Shown: positions 11,418 through 49,338 of the stretch, in pieces
How positions within the stretch are numbered: position 1 is the stretch's first letter
How the letters are laid out: every line of letters begins with the position of its first letter
NCBI GenBank assembly: GCA_963930655.1
Contig: OZ005609.1
Span: forward strand, 19,417,001 to 19,481,000
Length of the DNA stretch: 64,000 nucleotides
Direction of reading: 5' to 3'
DNA from: Myrica gale
Lineage: Eukaryota; Streptophyta; Magnoliopsida; Fagales; Myricaceae
Notes under the pieces: generated by a model
Seen by the model: only the letters and a program-made list of their open reading frames with translations
What the model was told of the DNA's origin: nothing
The model's database searches: none
Made by a program: the position numbers and the translations under genes

Positions 11418-11927
11418 AATGACAACTTCAAGCTTCAACACTCAAGTTGAAGGGCTTTCCACGCTTAGACTACCATTTTTTGATATTGGAAAGCTAGGAT
11501 GTTAATTTTTATTCAATCCATTGATTATGATCTATGGTTGTGCATATTAAATGGTTCACATATTCCTACAAAGAAAGTTGAAAATGTTGATATTCTCAAA
11601 AATGAAAATGAATATAGTGACCTAGACAAAAAGAAAATATTTTTGGATGCTAGAACTATGAATATTCCTTATTGTGCTTTAGATAAATGTGTGTTTAATA
11701 GAATATCTTCTTGCACAAATGCTAAAGATATTTGGCATGCTCTAGAGACTACTTATGAAGAGACTAGTGTTAACGATAAAAGCTCCTCCGAAAAAGAAAA
11801 AGATAGAGAACTCGCTAACATGTGCCTCATGGTTTTTGAGGATGATGATGAGGTACATTCTTCAAATGATGAGCTTGAAATTTCAAATATTGAGCTTCAA
11901 AATGTATTTGATGAACTTCTTTCTTAA
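11418..11927 (+). pseudogene. Copia gag (UBN2-type) remnant
   Basis: ATG at 11,418 gives MTTSSFNTQVEGLSTLRLPF, typical of the start of these gag proteins. A small deletion and stop (about 11,493) interrupt it. The frame resumes at MLIFIQSIDYDLWLCILNG and runs through SSCTNAKDIWHALETTYEET, the UBN2 core. It then jumps to a later acidic segment (MCLMVFEDDDEVHSSNDELE), which shows an internal deletion. The zinc knuckle, protease, integrase and reverse transcriptase are gone. Confidence 0.85.
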
Positions 11928-11952
11928 TTTAAAAAATTAGGTTCAAAATAAT

Positions 11953-13047
11953 CCTTAGGGTATTATCCTTGTAACTCTTTATTTCACTTTTGACAAAGAT
12001 TTGAATCACGCACTTGCATATCTTTCAAAACGTGCATAAATCGTTTTAAGTTTTGTTTGAAAGAAAAAAATGTTTTAAAGGTTTCAAAACACTCCAAACA
12101 AACTCTCAAACCTTTCATATACTTATGAGAAGTTAGTATTTAAAATTGGGCGTTTAAAAGTGGTCAAAAACATGATTTTAAAATAACCAGACTATGTGCT
12201 TAAGTTGAAGAGGTAGACCGGTCATCAACCGCTTGGTGTAGCGGTCTACCGCATCGACCGCTTGGTGTAGCGGTCGACCGGTTGGTTTTTAAAATATAGC
12301 CGTTAAGCTTCTGACAATATGACCGTTGGGTAATGGTAACTTTAAGCGGTCGACCGACTCGTTTTAACAGACAACTCCCAACGACTATAAATGACTAGTT
12401 TTCATATGTGACTTATAAATACACATCAAATCCATAACGTCTAAAATATATATCCAATGACCACATATCATTTCTAATACTTGAGAAATATTCTAAACCT
12501 TCATATTCTATATTTCTCATATCATTCAAACAAAACGCACTTTTATATCCTTGTCTTTGTGTGAATAAAGAGATAATGCTTTCCACTTTCATATTCACTC
12601 TTTGAGAGAGTTTATCCTTGTATCTCATTATCCAAAAGAGGTGTTTTCTTTAGTGAGGTTGTTCACTAAAGAAGAAACTTTGAGAGTGTATATCTAAAGC
12701 TTGGTGAGGTTGTGAGTGGTGAGCCAGAAAAACCACTTGCGTGGGTTTTAGTGTTGAGCCCGGGAGAAAACACTTGTACAGTTCTCTGGCACCCGGAAGC
12801 TAGTGAGTAAAACTATTAGAGAATAGTGGAAAACCTCAAGGCTCGGTGAAGGAGCTTGAGGGGTGGATGTAGGCGGGTTTGCCGAACCATCTAAAAATCA
12901 AGTGTTTCCTTCTCTTATTCCTACTCATTACTTTCAGCACATATTTACTCTTATGGTATATTATATTTGTGCTAAAGTAGTATTTACTAGCAAACACGTC
13001 TTTGTGGGTCAATATCGAAAATTTTTAGAAAACCAATTCACCCCCTT
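11953..13047 (+). repeat. 3' LTR, truncated at both ends
   Basis: Starts at CCTTAGGGTATTATCC, equivalent to position 10,275 in the 5' LTR, and stops within the run of C before the terminal 30 bases. The loss of both ends explains why no 5 bp target-site duplication can be read. Confidence 0.85.
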
Positions 13048-13048
13048 T

Positions 13049-14470
13049 CACCAATGCAAAACTTTCAATTTGCACTTTGAATCAAGAATTGATGCAACAA
13101 AGATAAAAAGTTAACTTTTTCAATCTTCCCTCAATACTTATCAAACTTTAACTTCATACTCATCGCCACAGCACTAACAAGATCATTATTAGACTGGCTC
13201 ATTTTCATCAAGTTTGATTGAATGCCACAAATCTGACTATAACAAGTATTTGATTTGACATACAAAGAACCAGAAACCTTCATAGTGACATCAAAAAACA
13301 CTTTTAGAAACTTTATAAACATCTTAACTATTTCCCAATCCTCAGATCCCCGGGATCCCATATGCGCACCGTCATTAAAATGACGAATATATTGTCCATC
13401 ATCTTCCGCCATCTGCATAAAGGCTTTATAAAACTTCTCAACGAACTCTAACATAAGGTAGGTTGAGTTCTATCTAGTTGGAACATCAAGGCAAACCAAC
13501 TTCTTACACTCAATCTTCAACATCTCAGTGCACTTCTTAAATTTTGTCATTCTTGCTGGAGAGGACCTCACATATCGCACTGCATTTCGAACCCTTACAA
13601 TTGAATCATCACAATCTTTCAAACCTTCATTTACAATCAAATTCAATATATGTGCACAACACCTCATGTGGAGATACTTTCCATCTAATACATGTTCTTT
13701 CAAATCTTTCTTCAAATATTCAATTACAACGTCATTTGAAGAAGCATTATCAAACGTCATAGTAAAAATATCACTAATTCCCCAATCCGACAAATAAGAT
13801 TCCACATGTTTTCCAATGGTGTCACCTTTGTGATTAGGAATCAAACAAAAGTTAATGATCATTTTCTGAAGTTTCCAACAACTATCAATACAGTGCGTCG
13901 TGAGACACATGTAATTGAGATTTTGCACAGAGGTCCATGTATCAGGGGTCAAACAAACACGTTGACAAGTAGACTTGAATACCTTCAACTCCTCTTTCTC
14001 TCTCATATAAAGTTTTATACAATCTCTTGCTATGGTGATACGAGAAGGGACTTGAAACCGTGGTTCAAAAGCCTTACACACTTTTATGAAGCATTGACCT
14101 TCCACAATCCTAAACGACATTTCATCACATATAATTATTTCTGCAATTGCCAACTGTATTTTTTCAGGATTATATTTATGAACCCTTAGATTGACAACAT
14201 CATGATCTCCAACCCCTTCTGATTGATACTTGTCTATTGATTCATTGCTAAATGGGTACTTGGGACATGTATGTAATACATGGTTCAACATATTAGATGT
14301 TCCATGCCGTTTAGAGTGGCAATGGTACTGCTTGCTACAATAGTTACATTTAGCAAGTGGGTCACTTGGATCACAACCATCTAATCTTGTGAAATGATCC
14401 CAAACTACTGACCCCTCCTTATTCCCTTACGTTTGCGAGAAGGATTACCCAAGGCCGAAGGCCCCTCATC
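13049..14470 (-). pseudogene. hAT transposase, BED finger and catalytic part (RICESLEEPER/Ac type), broken
   Basis: Reading right to left: a basic stretch (RKRKG), then a frameshift, then VVWDHFTRLDGCDPSDPLAK and a BED zinc finger (CNYC at the start, HVLHTC at the end). Next comes an uninterrupted 273-codon stretch (14,291-13,470) with LTPDTWTSVQNLNYM and FTMTFDNASSNDVVIEYLKK, the hAT RNase H-like core. MRCCAHILNLIVNEGLKD follows. A second open stretch (13,454-13,131) continues with WEIVKMFIKFLKVFFDVT. At about 13,120 a TGA replaces the Trp of the KYWG motif. A further frameshift precedes VASILDSKCKLKVLHW, after which the Copia element interrupts. Not functional. Confidence 0.9.
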
Positions 14471-14540
14471 TACATTTATGGTCTCATCATCGGTATTAAT
14501 GGATGAAATTGTTTGATTTGCTGAAGAATCAATAATATCA

Positions 14541-15000
14541 ATCTAAAACAAACAAACAAACATAATACTAATAATTTGTTTTTTTTACTATATATAAGAC
14601 CTAATAAACATAACAAAGCATATGAACCAACAATATTTAAAAAACAAACAAATCATCATAAATTGAAAACAAACATATCATCAAAAACACATATCATAAC
14701 ATATCACTTCATCACCCAACAGAACCAACATAAGTCCTGACCTCCAATCTCCAACAGAACCAATATATGTCCTGACCTCTAATCTCCAATATATCATTTT
14801 CTAAATTTCTAATAGGGTTTTAGCTTAAAATTACCTGAATAAGCCCAAGCTCCACCACCACCAAGCAAAATTCAAGCTTCAAAATTAACCTGCAAAAAAC
14901 ACTCATTATTTTTTTCAATGGGATAAGGCATAGATCACTCATTTTGACAAACCGTGTAGGACCTCTCAACGACTCATACTCTTGGTACATATTGCCAGTA
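14541..15000. other. Non-coding part of the hAT element
   Basis: AT-rich sequence between the transposase start and the 5' portion of the transposon. It has a short duplication around AACAGAACCAA...GTCCTGACCTC...AATCTCC at about 14,720-14,790 and no open frame of note. It is probably the transposon 5' leader or a leader intron. Confidence 0.5.
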
Positions 15001-15207
15001 GTTTCTAAAGAAGTGGGTCATGAATTGTCCGAAGCAGAGGAACACTGATACACATCATGGGGTTCTCTCTTTCCTTTATATGTCGTGTCCCATAAAAGAT
15101 AGAGGATTCCAAACAAACAAAAGCGATAAAACAAGTGATAATATATGTTCACGTCTAAGTAAAATATTAACATCTATTCTATTTTACTCATTCAGCCAAA
15201 TCGAACT

Positions 15208-15624
15208 TCACAAAATCATATCTTTCCCATGGCTAGACGTTTGGTTTTGTAGTTTCTCTTTCAAGGAATCAACAGTTGCCTTCCAACTGGAGCTAGTTTT
15301 CCCCCAATTTAGCTCATTTGAACCTTGCTTAAGCAACAAACCCTTTAGCCGGATTGGCTTAAACGCCTTCCCTCTTCCCTCGATTGTAGCAGGACGTCAC
15401 AATTAATAAGGAATGGAAGAAGTGAGGATGTATCAACATACGACAGAGCCAAAATACACATTGTGAAAGCATTTACTAATCTTGGCAACAGAGAATCCTT
15501 TCTCTTTTCCATGATCGCCATTGCTTTTGCTTTTGGAGCCGGAGCGTGGCGTCATACACTTGCAAACCCATTTCCCAGTAACCAAACACAAAAGATACCC
15601 CTTCTTCCATCCCTTTTCTGTCAA
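15208..15624 (-). pseudogene. Possible host-gene fragments inside the hAT element
   Basis: Two protein-like stretches lie on the minus strand between the transposase and the transposon end. One is at about 15,558-15,433 (MTPRSGSKSKSNGDH, lysine/serine-rich). The other is at 15,381-15,208 (RGKAFKPIRLKGLLLKQGS, then SSSWKATVDSLKEKLQNQ, then stop). I do not recognise either. Their composition is more protein-like than the surroundings, so they may be captured exons of a host gene, but transposon leader sequence is equally possible. Confidence 0.25.
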
Positions 15625-16075
15625 CCCTTTTACCTTTCCACCAACTACCTTAAACCGAACGTTTCAGATAGACCCATAGCAATCATATAGTAGCTACGTA
15701 TAGGTGAAGAGGAAAAATCACTCACTTTTCGAGGAGAATAACGAGAAGTTCTAAGACGACAGTGGATTGAAACTAGAGCAAGAACTTCAGCTGCTACCTG
15801 ATTCTAGACGCGGACGCAGAAGCACGATGCTTTCAGTTCTGAGTCGAACAACAACGTGGACCAAAACCCACAACACATATGTCGAGGCCCGTCCAACTAT
15901 ATGTGGACCGAAGAAGGAAGATGGAGGCAGACGACAGTGAGCACGCGTTGGGTCTAGCCGATCGTATGTCGAGGCCCGTCCGACTATATGCGGGTTCCAG
16001 CGGTTTGGGCCTGCGTTTAGCTCGACGTTTTCGATCGGGTACGGGTCAGGTCGAGTGATTTTTTGAACCACCCTA

Positions 16076-16964
16076 CCTCGCGCTATGTGAAACTCTTGAA
16101 TTTAAATGGTAATAAACTTTGATCTAATTTTATGATGGTCTGAAGCCTTTTTTGCTAGAAAAAAAAACCAATCTACTACTTATCTCATTATTGTAGTCGC
16201 AAGATATTATAAGTATGATTTATTAATGTTTGTTTAAAATTTCAAATGAAAAGCCCATATTTTGACATCACATATTTGGGTAGGCAGAGTGTAGACATAA
16301 TTTATGCATCATAACGCGTAAAAATACTCGTAAATATTGTCAATAAACATATAACCACGAGGTCCATTCACATACCCAATTATTTTTTTGGGTATAAAAA
16401 AAAGTACAAATTTTTTTGGAGCGGTTAAGTGTTCTACTACATTTACACCTGCCAGATCGATTAGCCAGAGAAGATTAAATTTGTTCAATGTCCTCAAGTC
16501 TGGCCAATCTCTTAAAAGCAGCAGTTGCCATCAATGGGGATTGCCCTTGCAAGATCCGTGAACAAGGCCAAGCTATCACGTATATACCATACCATCACTT
16601 TCTTTGGGTCATCCAAAATTCAAAATTGTACAAAGAGTAACTTGCCATATCTATATTTTGAGGCTTTAATACATAAATAAAGAAAGAAATCTACAACAAT
16701 GGAAATACCCATTGATAACCTCATGGCAATGCAGCTGTAATTTCATACATAAATTATTGGAGGACCAATGTTATAATGGCCTCAACCAAAAACAGTGAAC
16801 AATCGAGCATAGCCCCAAACGGATGGCAAATTCCAGATCACCCCCTTCTTTCATCTGAAAAATTTATAAATGAATAGAACCACAATACCTACAGTCTGCA
16901 GAAGCAACACCGCATACGATAGTGCACGTTTCACTTCATCTGGCTAGAAGAATTTTGTCATTTT
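16076..16964. other. Spacer between the hAT element and PEX1, including the PEX1 3' untranslated region
   Basis: AT-rich, with A- and T-runs and no coding similarity. The part next to 16,964 must contain the PEX1 3' untranslated region and polyadenylation site. No single signal can be chosen with confidence. Confidence 0.4.
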
Positions 16965-43758
<26,794 letters not shown>

Positions 43759-43977
43759 CGGCTTCAAATTCACACACGCAGAAAGAGAGAGAAGACGAGA
43801 ATTCCAGAGAAGAAAAAAAAATAGTTCTGAGTCGGCTCAACGCCACCTGAGGAACCTTGCGCGCTGTCCCTCTCGAAGCCTTCTCCAACTGCGAGGACGA
43901 CTTCGTTATCCGTCTTCCGTCAGCATCTTACGCACCGCTTCGAACTGCGTTCACTATTAGTATTTTCTCTCTGCAGC

Positions 43978-43983
43978 TGGGCC
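43978..43983. promoter_or_regulatory. TGGGCC (site II-like) element upstream of PEX1
   Basis: TGGGCC, about 220 bases upstream of the PEX1 start, with GTGGGCTGG a little further out. Such elements are common in promoters of plant housekeeping genes. The motif is seen; its role is inferred, and no convincing TATA box accompanies it. Confidence 0.3.
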
Positions 43984-44105
43984 GTTGTTACGGGACAGGT
44001 GGGCTGGTCCAACGTAATCAATCCTTTATGTTTGGGTGGGTTAAACTTTTGGGATTAGACGCTTTTATTATATTTTGGTCGGTTTCAAAGCCCCCGAATT
44101 TGTAA

Positions 44106-45400
44106 TTAGTTAATTACAGCATTTTTGTCTTTAGGGTGGATCCAAGTATTCACTTTTGTAATGTTTAATTTTAAAGCTTAATTGCACCCAAGGCAGGTAA
44201 CAGAATGCTGCAAATAAACTATTGAAGTAACATTTTCAATAATTAGACTCTCGAGGTTTACTTTCCGTAAAAAATAGATCCTTCCGTCAACTTCTCGTCA
44301 ACCTCGTTAATAGTAATTGCTGACAAAGACTTAAAATCAACCTCATAACAAATGAGAACGTAACACCTGTCCACACTCACATGCCACATCTGCACCAGGT
44401 GTCGCGCCTTCAAACAAAAAACCCACTTAATGAAGATGATGTCGTTCAGTCTTGGCTCATCTTCTACACATCGCACACACAATTTCTCCCCCAATTTCTC
44501 TCGTCGCAAACATAGAACCTAGTTCCCAAATTCTCCTCTCCTACACAATCGCACAGAGAACGATTCTTCCCCATTTTACCCCCTTCTCCTGCATTCCTAC
44601 TCAACATATGAAGGTAAATGGATTTCGTTTTCAACTCGTCTTGTTGGGGTTCTAGTTTGCCACAACTACCAGTTTCCTCGTAATGGTGTGGTCTCCTGCT
44701 TGAGCCTCCATAGTGCTGATGTGAGCTTCAGGCATGCTTAGGACTTCACTGACAGATGGAAACCTAGGATGACGATTCTATGGGTGTCCCATGTACAGTG
44801 GAAGCTCGGTAAGATTCATTCAATTAGTTGGTCTGAAATAATTAGATTAGCTTATCTCTTTGAAATTCAATTGTGGTTCTAGATGTTGCTTGAAAGGCAA
44901 GAAATAGACAGAAGTAAGCTTTGAGATAGCTCCTCTTCTTTAATCCCTTCTCTTTGCTATTATTTATATGCTAATGGTGTCAATGGGTCAAAAAGCCACT
45001 CATGATTCCATTTGGTACAATGGGAAAATAAATGCTTTCGTTTTGCAGGAAAGAGTACACATGTCAAACCTTCACTGCTCATCATGATTCATAAGGATTT
45101 AGTTGAGAATAAATGGCTGCCAATGGTAGCTAAATATTTTGTAGAAGTATGCCAGTTACTGTTCTGTAATACTCTTGAACAACAACTCCAAGCTTTGTAA
45201 TCAGTGATCAAGTAATAACCTAGTCATCATAATTTCACAAAACTTCAAGAACATTCTTTGTTTTTAAAGCCAACCAAAACTATTACCATAGTGTGAGATC
45301 AAGCAACATCAACTGTGAAAACCCAATCAAACCCTACCCTAAAGAAACAGATTATGCTATAGTTCAACTTGGTATGCCATCTAAACTAGACCAAACACTT
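44106..45400. other. Intergenic DNA upstream of PEX1
   Basis: Contains pyrimidine-rich stretches (44,450-44,590) and scattered short frames, none recognisable. The bidirectional spacer has no clear gene on the plus strand. Confidence 0.5.
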
Positions 45401-45779
45401 TAACACTACACTTAAGTACACAAACCGCTATAATATAGTACACATTGAGAGGTTTTTTAACAATTAGGCTAAAATATTACGCATGTCCCTGTAGTATGAC
45501 CTTTTCTTGAAAATGCCTCTAGGGTTCAATTTTTTTTCTAGCCAACCCTGTGGTTCTATGCATTTCCCAATAATGTCCCTCCATCCATAATTCGTCTACA
45601 AACTAACGGAATATGCTAGCATGTCAAAACCCTCCACGTCCTAGTCAATAAAAACACAGCACGTGTCCAATTTGCTGACTGGGTTAATGTCTATATGGTA
45701 TCTGTACATTCCACTCCAACAACACATTCTGACATGCCGAAAATGCCCCTGTCACATCATTTTAAAAATAATACAACCA

Positions 45780-46436
45780 TCAAGGCCCCCATCGACGTCT
45801 TTCCCAAATCACAAATGTCCCCTTCGATCCCCCAATGTGCTTGGAGTTAATTGTTCTCATCGACGTGCCACAAGTATGCTTGAAGTTAAATGTCTTAATC
45901 TGAACCGCTTTTTTACTATACATAAAATAAGCGTGGATCCGCCAACTACACTTAAGTACACAAACCGCTGTAACCCTCAACTTGTCAGCCTCTCCATCAG
46001 TATTGATACCCTCGACATCCCTCACCATATCCTTCATACTCTTATCTTCCTCACTATCATGAAAAACCACATCTTCCTCAGTGACATAATCCATTACATC
46101 TTCCTCAGGCACTAACACTAGTTGACTAGTAGCATGCTCAACGTAAATTCTCAACGTGTTCCGACCTTCCAGAAGAATTCTCAACGTGTCAAGACATCAG
46201 CGTCACATTTAAGAAGAGTCATTACAGACTGAGAGTCATCTCTCTCTAGCTTACACCACAACTCCACGACATCTGCATAGTTCATAGTTGACTTCAACAA
46301 CGTCCACAGATGGGTGACTGATATATAATCAGGGTCGAGGTCACCTAAATCGCTAACCTCCCCTCCAATGTAGTCCCCCTTTTGAAAGTCCACTCTCCCT
46401 CCATGATGCATAATAATTTTTATCATCTGCAAATGA
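45780..46436 (-). pseudogene. MuDR-type transposase, N-terminal part only
   Basis: Frame 1 (about 46,436-46,181) has IIMHHGGRVDFQKGDYIGGE and DYISVTHLWTLLKSTMNYAD, the N-terminal domain of plant MuDR transposases. A second frame (46,184-45,780) continues with an acidic linker (EEDVVFHDSEEDKSM). It is followed by VCVLKCSWRIHAYFM and QIKTFNFKHTCGTSM, the C..C...H.C DNA-binding domain. A frameshift near 46,184 and loss of everything downstream make it non-functional. Confidence 0.8.
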
Positions 46437-46559
46437 ACGTAGATAGTCAGATATTTTAACCTTTCATTACATGCACTATGTTTGCTAATTAAATATGAAT
46501 AAGTGTTATGTTGCATGTGTTTGCTATTTAAATATGAAAAAGTGTAATGTTGCATGTAA

Positions 46560-47850
46560 TCTCATATATAAATATGAAGAAGTGTCATGGTGCCTATGTT
46601 TGCTAACCAAATATTCAAAGTGTCGTCTACTCTCAGATACAGTGGAAAGTGATGATGGAAAATAGTAGACCTACTACAAGGTTTCTTATTTCATTTTGTA
46701 ATAATAATCAAGCAGGTCCCCTATTTACAGTTTGTTTGCCCATGGTCGATTATCATTGCTCTAGAGCTTTTTTAGGTAGTTGTACAACCTGGTCTAACCA
46801 AGATACAAACATAGATGTATGTGAAGCATTTGTATGAAAGAAACTTTAATATAAAAAAATGAAGGAGGAAAATGATCGAAAAAACAGGAGGACAAAAAAA
46901 TACCTCAACTATCCCAGTGTCATTTGGTAATGAGTCAAAATCATAATTAAATATTGTCTTGCCAATTAGTTGTTCAACAACTTAATCTTGTCGAAAGGAG
47001 CTTCCCATCCTTGCCTTTGTCTAATCCTGACTCTAATCCCACGATGGCAAGCAAGACACATTCTTAATTTAAAAAGAGTTTTCTTTTCCTGTTTGAAAAA
47101 CTAGAGAAAGTAACATTTTAGTTGCTCCATATTGGCTTACTTCATGACTGATTCCTCGAATTAACTTGACATAGGGATATACGAAAAAGGACATGATGAC
47201 ACTAAAATGTCAATGTGACTTGCTTTTGTAATTTACAGAAGAACCCGAAGTATCCAGACTTCAAGCTTAAAGATACGGCTAAATACTACCTCTGTTTGCT
47301 AATTAAATATTCAAAGGGTAATGATGCCAATGTTTGCAAATTAGACCAAATGTAAACCACAGAGACATAAGGAAACCTCAAGGATACATATGCCACCCTG
47401 ACTTAGTCAAACACACATCTCAATAACAAACGACAATATGATAAAATGGCCAAACGACAAAGTCAACTAAGGGGGGACACATTCCATGTGGACAATATTC
47501 AATTCAGCAAAAGGGGGACATGTATGGGTGGACGATATTCAATTCATATTTGTAGCTGGCCCACTGGTTTGAAAATGACCACTTTATGGCTTCAAAAATT
47601 CTATATAAACCCACCCAACATTCTCAACAAGAACGAAAATCCATATAAACCCACCAACATTTTCAACAACAACGACCTATACAATGCTATCAATGTTTGC
47701 AATGGTGATGAGTGGATACATGGGCACAAGAAAAAATCTTTAAACAGTTTCCTTACCTTTCGAAAACCTCAGGTAGGTAGTAACGATGAAAACAAACTTC
47801 GAGTGTTCCTTTCGTTAAGGTGCAATGGAGAATCGAAGACAACTTTGGGG
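46560..47850. other. Interior of the Mutator-like element
   Basis: Sequence between the transposase remnant and the right arm. A 166-codon open frame at 47,446-47,946 runs into the arm and has no recognisable domain. A motif (TTTGCTAATTAAATAT with AAGTG) recurs several times around 46,480-46,620 and 47,290. No other gene is visible. Confidence 0.5.
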
Positions 47851-48594
47851 AAATGGCATAGGGTTCGAGTGATTTGGGGAAATGACCTAGGGGACACGAA
47901 TGGGGTGGGGATTAGGTCGTTGGGGGCCAAAGTGAGGTTTTTTTAAAATGATGTGGTAGGGGCATTTTTGCCATGTCAAAATGTGTTGATGGTGTGGAAT
48001 GTACATATACCACAGGGACATTAACCTAGTCAGCAAATTGGACACGTGCTTTATTTTTATTGTCCATGATGTGAAGCGTTTTGGTAGGTCAGCATATTCC
48101 GTTAGTTTGTACATGGATTATGGATGGATGGGCATTTTTGGGAAACGTATAGAATCATAGGGTTAACGGGAAAAAAATTGAACCCTAGGGAATTTTCAAG
48201 AAAAGGCCATACCACAGGGACACACATAATATTTTAGCCTATTTCCCATCTTTGATGTTTGAGATTAATCTCAAGACTATAGTACAAATTGAGAGGTTTT
48301 TTTTAAATTAGGTTAAGTAACATCTATCTTTGATAGTTATATCTAAACATTTTCAAAATTAATACTTCAATTACATGATATTTCATAAACAAAAAGAAAA
48401 AGAAAAGAAGAAGAAGAAGAAGATGAAGAAGAATACATTTCTATTTAGGCTCAAGCAATCTATAATACATAGTATTAAAGTTTTGAATGCTAAAACAAAA
48501 CTGAGATACTTCAAATTGGTGTGTTGGATAGTTAAACTATTTTAAACATATTTTTCAGATCATGTCTGATAAATGATTGTTATTAGAAAAATGA

Positions 48595-48846
48595 GATAAA
48601 TACATTTCTTGCCCATCAACTATAAAGAGTATGACACATTGCACCCTAAACTACTTGATTTAACACATTAAATCATGTTAGTTTAGGGTACAACATGTCT
48701 AATATTGGTAATTGGAGGGTGCAATGTATTTAATTCCCTATAATTGTTGGGTAAAAAGTGTCTAAGATTGGTAGTTGTGAGTGTTTGGTAGTTTAGGGTT
48801 TAATGTGTCAAGTCTTTTATAGTTGATGGGTGGAAAATGTATTATC
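48595..48846. mobile_element. Inverted-repeat MITE, 252 bp
   Basis: The left end GATAAATACATTTCTTGCCC and the inverse of the right end GGATAATACATTTTCCACCC begin arms of about 60 bp, sharing CATCAACTATAAA and CCCTAAACTAC. Non-coding. The 9 bp flanks do not match, so the family assignment (Mutator-like) rests on arm similarity alone. Confidence 0.7.
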
Positions 48847-48917
48847 CAATTGTAGGACGTTGACACGTCACAAACCTTGGCAACTCTATTAGGGTTCACT
48901 TATTGTGTGTGTCTCTC

Positions 48918-48925
48918 TTTAAATA
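48918..48925 (+). promoter_or_regulatory. Putative TATA box upstream of the CEP-like gene
   Basis: TTTAAATA about 140 bases upstream of the ATG at 49,065, after a pyrimidine-rich stretch. The spacing is reasonable for a short plant gene. No other support. Confidence 0.3.
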
Positions 48926-49064
48926 GCATGGTACAATTCGGATAAAGTGTTACAGCGGATGTTGGTCCCTTGAATACCACCATTAATCACATAATAGAAA
49001 AGGCTCCATCTCTCTCTCTCTCCCCTGCTCTCACTGATTGTTGGCTTACTTTGAAATCTCCATC

Positions 49065-49338
49065 ATGCCAAAGAGCAAGCTGATCAAAGGCTCTTTTCTT
49101 CTCTTGGTTGTTTTGATTTTGTCTGGAACTTTGTACTTTGAGGGAAGACATTTCACGACTGAGACATGCAAGAACTGCTTCATGCATGGAGATAACACTT
49201 ACATGGAAGGTTGGTGATCATATCACAAGATCACCTAACCAATTAGCACAGAGAAGTAAGGTCCAACATGTTAATGCCTTTCGACCCACAACACCTAATC
49301 ACAGTCCAGACATTGGTCATAGATCCATCAACAATTGA
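49065..49338 (+). CDS. CEP: CEP-type secreted signalling peptide precursor, apparently frameshifted
   Basis: CEP (C-terminally encoded) peptides are secreted 15-residue hormones perceived by CEPR receptor kinases in root growth and nitrogen signalling. From the ATG at 49,065 the frame gives MPKSKLIKGSFLLLVVLILS, a typical signal peptide, then YFEGRHFTTETCKNC. It stops at 49,215-49,217. The next frame (+1), open from 49,138, carries VNAFRPTTPNHSPDIGH and ends RSINN-stop at 49,338. That matches the CEP consensus xFRPTxPGxSPGVGH, with G to N, G to D and V to I changes. Signal peptide, short spacer and C-terminal CEP motif are in the right order and spacing for one precursor of about 90 residues. 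Either a 1 bp insertion (or 2 bp deletion) has broken it, or there is a small intron or a sequence error. Known CEP genes usually lack introns. Confidence 0.7.

Larger units (their letters stand above)
10115..13047 (+). mobile_element. Internally deleted Copia-type LTR retrotransposon
   Basis: The 5' LTR is 10,115-11,364 (TGTTGGCTTTTG to ACTCTCA). It is followed directly by a primer-binding site TGGTATCAGAGC (11,367-11,378), complementary to the 3' end of initiator tRNA-Met. The second LTR, 11,953-13,047, lacks about 160 bases at its start and about 30 at its end. Only about 590 bases of interior remain, with a gag remnant. All pol functions are absent. It is inserted in the hAT transposase gene and so is younger than it. 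Confidence 0.9.
9580..16075 (-). mobile_element. Dead autonomous-type hAT transposon, split by a Copia element
   Basis: Its 5' (right) end is marked by TAGGGTGGTTCAAAAAATCA (inverse of 16,056-16,075), a hAT-type terminal inverted repeat. Two subterminal copies of TATGTCGAGGCCCGTCC precede it. The transposase lies on the minus strand: BED zinc finger and catalytic part at 14,470-13,049, C-terminal dimerisation domain at about 10,042-9,675. Between them sits an LTR element. The matching left terminal repeat was not found, so the left boundary is set by the coding remnant and is uncertain. Confidence 0.7.
45465..48242 (-). mobile_element. Mutator-like element with about 380 bp terminal inverted repeats and a truncated transposase
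   Basis: The left arm, 45,465-45,845, starts TAGGCTAAAATATTACGC. The right arm, about 47,850-48,242, is its inverse (TAGGCTAAAATATTATGTG). The arms match over roughly 380 bases, including AACTAACGGAATATGCT and GCACGTGTCCAATTTGCTGA. The minus strand carries the N-terminal part of a MuDR-type transposase. The catalytic DDE part is missing. No exact 9 bp duplication is seen at the ends. Confidence 0.85.

Noticed and set aside
13528..14189. Plus-strand open frames of 72-127 codons
   Set aside because: They lie opposite the hAT transposase, whose minus-strand frame shows clear family motifs, and are antisense shadows.
44452..44655. 67-codon plus-strand frame upstream of PEX1
   Set aside because: Pyrimidine-rich leader-like composition, no domain, no downstream continuation.
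47446..47946. 166-codon open frame on the plus strand inside the Mutator-like element
   Set aside because: It runs into the terminal inverted repeat, has no recognisable domain, and its composition follows the low-complexity interior. Treated as chance, or as element sequence.
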